Origin: Heterotrichella gracilis
Taxonomy: Eukaryota; Sar; Xanthophyceae; Tribonematales; Xanthonemataceae
DNA length: 33,565 nucleotides
Reading direction: 5' to 3'
Assembly: GCA_032358255.1 (NCBI GenBank)
Contig: JAULBX010027828.1
Coordinates: 1 to 33,565 of the forward strand
Positions 29,601 through 33,565 of the stretch are shown piece after piece. The position numbers and the translations under genes are program-made. The notes beneath the pieces were generated by a model. It was not told where the DNA came from. It saw nothing but the letters and a program-made list of their open reading frames with translations, and ran no database searches. How positions within the stretch are numbered: position 1 is the stretch's first letter; each line of letters begins with the position of its first letter.

Positions 29601-32600
29601 CACCCCTAGCAAACCCCTCCAACGGACAGGATCCTCAACCCCACCCACCAACCTATTTTACCACAATCCCTACCCACTCGCAGGGCATGAAGCAAGGGGA
29701 CCCCGATGCAGTGGTGTGCGCCCCTGGCCTCGCATTCTCATTCTGGCACATCCCCAAGCTGCTGTCCCGGGCAATTGCCAAGAAGGTACCGCTGGACTGC
29801 CTGTCATATCACACGGTAAGCTGACGAAGCGAAGAGGTTTTAGTTACCTGCATTCCAGGACTACAGTAGATCAGCAGACAGCCTTGTAGGGGTGGATGGA
29901 ATGGGCAATTGGATTGGGTCTGATGAAAAATGGTGTAGATGTAGATGCTCGGTATTGAAGCTAGCAGCTGAATTGATTTGGATTTATCAGATAAAAAAGT
30001 TGGACCAAATGAATGTCAGCTTCTGTCATATCACACGGTAAGCTGTATTCATCCTTTCATTTGTCACTGTTTGCACTTGGAGCTGTATGATTACGCCGCA
30101 CCCGACGTGCTGCTGCAGCAGCTGCAGAAAAGCAACTTCTTCAATTTCATTTCATCTATGTTTACGTTTTATTTCTCTGTTTTGTTGTTTTGCAGGTGGG
30201 GCTCAATGATTACACCGCACCCGACGTGCTCCTCCAGCGCCTGCAGACCTTCCGCAGCCAGCTGGGGCCCAACTTCCCCACCACCGAGATCCACGTCAAC
30301 GAGTACCACCCCTGGCCCGTCAACCGCTACGAGGACTGCTCCTCCTACACCCTGGGCGCCACCATGCTGGATAACTTCAAGCGATTCGTGAAGGAGACCG
30401 ACCTGACAAGCATCTACTGGGCGCAGTTCATGGACTCAGGTGGGCTGCTGCAGGGTTCAAAACTAGGGTTTTTAGGGTTGAAACAAACCCTAAGAACCCT
30501 AAAATCCTAATTCCCCCACCATTGAGGTCCAAGCCTGAGCGAGTACCCTGGCCAGTCAACGCTACCAGGGTTGTTTCCCCTACACCCTAGTAAATATCTG
30601 CGTGTGCCCTATGCAGGGTTCTACGACCACATGGGCATGGTTGGCAGGAATGGCGAGCTGCACGCCAGCTATTATGCGCAAAAGTGGTACAATGAGATGC
30701 CAATCCCCAGGGTGGCAGCCTCAGCCCCCGACCCATTTGACATCATGGCGTCACTGGACAAGTCAATGGTGAGTAGTGACGCCTTTTCACGCATTTTGAT
30801 TCAATGAATTTGGGTGTTTGGTACTGTGGGCGGCATCCTTGTGTGGACGCCCCGCGATCTGGCCTGCATCCCATTCAAAACAGCATCCTTTTACCACCTT
30901 ACGACTTCCTTGCCCATCCACTCAGCCCCTTGTCCATCTACTAACTCCCTTGTCCATTTATTCATTCCCCCTGATCATGAAAATGCAGGGCGGCATCCTT
31001 GTGTGGAACAAGGACCAGGCCAATCCCCAGACCCTGACCCTCAACCTTGCCAACATACCGTTCCGCACAGCATCGGTGCGCATCCACATGATTGACCAGG
31101 TCAGGGGGAACAGCAGGGACACGTTTGTCACGGGGAGGGAGCTAAAAAACAGGCGCAGGTAAGATCAGAGAACAAAACATCCGGAACCTGATCGCCTTGC
31201 TTTGCATGAAACCAGCATGTATACCTGTTAATTTTGCAAAGGGTGCATTATTAACCTTGCCTTGCTTGGCATGTGCATGCATGTTCTAAACAGCTGCCTC
31301 GTTTCACCCCCATAAGGCTCATTTCCAACGCACCCGTGCCATTCCCTCCCCGCAGCTTCTCCTACACCGCCACCCTGGTGCCTCAGGGGGTGCTGTACCT
31401 GCGCCTAGTCAGCAACCCTAACGTGGCGCCCTTCCCCGGCACCGTCATCCCCTCGGTATCGCAGCAACCCTACGCTAGGGTACCCGCAGCAACCCTGGTC
31501 AGGATCTGGCGCTACTTTGGGCAGAGGCGGAACCCCTCCATGACGATCTATAACGAGTTTGACAAGCGCACATGGACCTTCCATCTGGGGATGGGCAACA
31601 AGGTGCGCCCTGGAAACGGATTATTCCAGTGATTTTCAACTGTCTGTTCTTGGTTTGGGGTTGTATTAAAATTTATATCGGTTGACTTCAAATTAAATTA
31701 CAGAATAATGATGAAATGCCACAACATATAACCATTATCAAGTGAACCGAGCATGACGTGGCCCCTTTGGCCCGGGCCATGCAAATAAAATAGATAATCT
31801 CCTATAGGGATTAGCAATAGATTGGGCCCCAGGAGAAACAAAAATTTTTTGACAAAGAATAAACGACAAAAGAAAAACCCTCTGCCTCCCAGGAAAATGG
31901 CGACATTGCGGTTGCGGGTGTGGAGGTGCGGGACCTTTCCCCCACCCTCATCATCAGGGTGGAGTTGGATGCAGACCTGAGCCCAGATGCTGCGCTGGGT
32001 GTGCGCCTGGATTTTAAGACCCAGGCTGGGTACCAGAGCGCGGTGTCCTTCTCGGATGCCTACCCCGGGTCGGTGGTGCCCTACTGGGGCACTCAGAGGA
32101 CGGCAGACAGGTAGGTGGCTGGAGATTTCTCAAGGACAGTTTATGCACATCTGTGGGCAAGTGAGTTTGCCCCTGCATAACAGCCCTCAGGGCTTGGCCC
32201 AAGCGTGTCTTGCATCATTTGTGGTTTTCTCAGACTTTCAGGGCTCCCCATGTCCCTCCAAAATGCAATGCCTTAGGCCAACAACAGGACCTTCACGCAT
32301 GGCACAATAATAGAATATTATAAAGTTATATTGAACGTGAAGGCACATATGTTATGTGATTACATTAATGTGCCATACAATATAATCATTGTGCCTTCAC
32401 GTATGGCACTGCTTGAAGCACCCAAACGCTGCCTGACCGATGCCCCCGTCCCTTGTGTGCCTGCAGCATGGAGCAGCAAAACCTGAGCCGCTTTGTGGTG
32501 CGCCCCGCCGCCTACGCCCCCTCAGGGTGGACTGGCCAGGTCATCATCAGCGCCTTCATGCAAGGGGCGGAGAACAACAAGCGGGCGCGCGTGTACGTGC

Positions 32601-32611
32601 TCAGGGGCTGA
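26638..32611 (+). CDS. secreted GH39-like (clan GH-A) glycoside hydrolase
   Basis: Likely hydrolyses a beta-glycoside outside the cell or in a vacuole; substrate unknown. Exons: 26638-26749, 27028-27209, 27419-27589, 27930-28023, 28301-28419, 28728-28934, 29239-29442, 29684-29815, 30196-30439, 30617-30768, 30989-31158, 31356-31602, 31893-32110, 32467-32611; 798 aa, in frame. Signal peptide about 1-26 (ends PVQA). Residues 38-135 are acidic and Pro/Ala-rich, probably a linker. The TIM-barrel part (about 160-520) contains YYEVYNEPDFDMF with probable acid/base Glu340, and TEIHVNEYHPW with probable nucleophile Glu443, as in GH39 xylosidase-type enzymes. IYWAQFMDSGFYDHMG follows. The C-terminal part (about 540-798) is beta-rich, without catalytic motifs, as expected for an accessory sandwich domain. 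Family GH39 is by eye; another clan-A family is possible. Confidence 0.82.
28445..28497 (+). repeat. copy of the 3' edge of GH39-like exon 5
   Basis: gcaggcctggtggtcctgccca then gcttgaaggtgag, matching the exon end gcaggcctggtggacctgccca..catgaag|gtgagg with about 20 nt deleted. The donor is kept. Confidence 0.8.
28586..28720 (+). repeat. repeated acceptor-region copies before GH39-like exon 6 with CCCTAAA motifs
   Basis: ccctaaaccctacacaa.. occurs twice (about 28588 and 28700), and ccctatacc twice. A cagtggagcacc fragment (28641-28652) matches the interior of exon 6. This is a low-complexity CCCTA-rich stretch. Confidence 0.65.
30017..30140 (+). repeat. copies of exon 8 3' edge and exon 9 5' edge inside the intron between them
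   Basis: ctgtcatatcacacg|gtaagct (30023-30044) repeats the exon 8 donor (29816). Then atgattacgccgcacccgacgtgctgctgcagc.. (about 30087-30125) repeats the start of exon 9, coding DYAAPDVLLQQLQ against DYTAPDVLLQRLQ, but without an acceptor. Confidence 0.9.
30535..30592 (+). repeat. copy of an interior part of GH39-like exon 9
   Basis: gagtaccctggcc.gtcaacgctac..cctacaccct resembles exon 9 near 30300-30352. It lies after a TTTAGGG/CCCTAA cluster (30463-30510), is decayed and has gaps. Confidence 0.75.
30820..30890 (+). repeat. copy of the 5' edge of GH39-like exon 11
   Basis: gggcggcatccttgtgtgga.. then ..cccattcaaaacagcatcc matches the true start at 30989 (GGILVW..NIPFRTAS) with an internal deletion. 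It lies upstream and lacks an acceptor. Confidence 0.88.
32289..32411 (+). repeat. small inverted/direct repeat cluster in last GH39-like intron
   Basis: ccttcacgYatggcac occurs directly at about 32289 and 32395. Between them cgtgaaggcaca (about 32336) is the reverse complement of tgtgccttcacg (about 32389). AT-rich sequence lies inside. Could be a short foldback element. Confidence 0.6.
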
Positions 32612-33366
32612 CCGGGGGGCATCAGTAATCAGCGATGATCATCGGATGATCAGGCATGAGATTGACCATGGTCCAGGGACCAGGGAAATGGAGATCAGGG
32701 ATCAGGGTTGACCAGGCATGGTCAGAGATGTCATCAGGGCTGTTGGGGTGAAAGGGAGATGGTATGGGACTGAGTTCTGGACACTGGGGTGTGAGTCTCT
32801 GGGGACCATTTTGGCCACGTGACAGTTGCAACATTTGTAGCGCACAATAAAATTTTCAGGGTTATAAAGAGAGTGGCCTGCACGTGTTTTCAAAACGTGG
32901 CACAGTGTTCGAACAGTGTTGCGGGACACGCAATATAGGCTGTGAGTGCATCCTTGGGGCAACTAGCCACTGGTCACCAACGGTTGCAGAACTATCGATA
33001 AGGGTTATTAGAAAAAACTAGTCACCATGTATCAAGTGACCAGCAAGGAATAAATGTTGACTTATTGAAGGTATTGCCGCGGCCCTGGCATGTAAAGGAC
33101 CAGGGCTTTGCTAGGCACAACACCTGTTTCCTCAGCAAGTTATTATAATAATTTATTGTTTACACTCTAATGCTGTGTAGTAGCTAGTGGTTATAAGTAG
33201 CTAGTGGATATAAACAAGTTGTCGTCTGAAAAGTAAAGATGTCGTCTGGAACGTTGACAGGTTGACTGGGTGCCACCGTCGCATGTGTACGGCATGACCT
33301 GCATCTGTGCATACGAAACCTTACTTCACCAACGCTTTACAGTTTTGATACATTTCAGCCAATACA
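32612..33366. other. intergenic region after GH39-like gene
   Basis: 3' UTR with degenerate ga-tcag-g repeats (about 32635-32730), an AATAAA at about 32847 of unknown use, and short direct repeats gtagctagtgg (33179, 33196) and gatgtcgtctg / gttgtcgtctg (33218-33250). No gene is recognised. Confidence 0.4.
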
Positions 33367-33565
33367 ATGGCACCCTCAGCTGCTAAACGTGCTAAACCCA
33401 CCAACGGTGCTGCAACCATGGACACATGCATATCCGAGGACGAAACGCTTCTCCAGCAGCTCGCCACCGGCAGTATCCAGGCTATGACGGCCCAAGTTGC
33501 CCAGCAAGCCAAACAGCATTCCGACTCCGTTCAAGCCCTCAGTGCTGCCTTCTCGCAGCTTATGT
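33367..33565 (+). CDS. 5' end of an unrecognised ORF, running off the window
   Basis: Open from ATG (context acaATGG) for 66 codons to the window end. The N-terminus has a basic AAKRAKP stretch that could be a nuclear signal, then a Gln/Ala-rich segment (LLQQLATGS, AQVAQQAKQH) likely to be helical. I do not recognise a family. It could be an ordinary nuclear protein or the start of a retroelement Gag; no LTR or primer-binding site is visible upstream. The open frame and codon use are the only support. Confidence 0.45.
   Translation, partial: MAPSAAKRAKPTNGAATMDTCISEDETLLQQLATGSIQAMTAQVAQQAKQHSDSVQALSAAFSQLM

Noticed and set aside
4743..30510. Telomere or subtelomere location because of CCCTAAA/TTTAGGG
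   Set aside because: Tracts are short, degenerate, in both orientations and inside introns of conserved genes, so they are interstitial.
32845..32852. AATAAA as the poly(A) signal of the GH39-like gene
   Set aside because: Green algae often use TGTAA instead, and AATAAA occurs several times in non-genic stretches, so it cannot be assigned.

Overview
Organism: this is nuclear DNA of an intron-rich eukaryote, most likely a green alga. Coding exons are GC-rich and split by many short GT-AG introns. Degenerate Arabidopsis-type telomere motifs (CCCTAAA / TTTAGGG) are scattered through the introns. The proteins fit an alga: a plant-style GRAB golgin, a TKL kinase with an HFD catalytic loop, and a D-amino-acid oxidase. 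Species cannot be named from this window. A run of exactly 100 N (16103-16202) marks an assembly gap.

Layout: (1) 95-1614 (+), 3' part of a D-amino-acid oxidase family gene whose N-terminus lies before the window. (2) 12552-2552 (-), a 20-exon, 1381-aa coiled-coil golgin of the GMAP-210/Rud3/plant golgin-candidate type. (3) 14027-17766 (+), a 7-exon, 502-aa TKL protein kinase with an N-terminal Met-Gly-Cys acylation signal. (4) 23063-19127 (-), a 9-exon, 441-aa mitochondrial PDK/BCKDK-family kinase. (5) 23762-25197 (+), a 4-exon, 240-aa Yip1/YIPF5-like Golgi membrane protein with a GC-AG intron. (6) 26638-32611 (+), a 14-exon, 798-aa secreted GH39-like glycoside hydrolase. (7) 33367 to the window end (+), the start of an unrecognised ORF. 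I joined exons by hand, and every junction keeps reading frame and intron phase through to a stop. Genes 2/3 and 4/5 are divergent pairs; 1/2 and 3/4 are convergent. I see no pathway linking all the genes. The golgin and the Yip1 protein both act in ER-Golgi trafficking, but they are not adjacent.

Most unusual signal: introns of the golgin, TKL kinase, PDK/BCKDK and GH39 genes repeatedly carry decayed partial copies of the neighbouring exon edge. Copies of 5' exon edges (with acceptor) lie upstream of the exon and copies of 3' edges (with donor) lie downstream. In many cases the copy and the original flank a short CCCTAAA/TTTAGGG tract, giving an 'X - telomere-like tract - X' structure. I count more than twenty such copies in four genes. 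This suggests a recurrent process, possibly break repair with telomere-repeat insertion and flanking duplication, that lengthens introns and multiplies splice sites.
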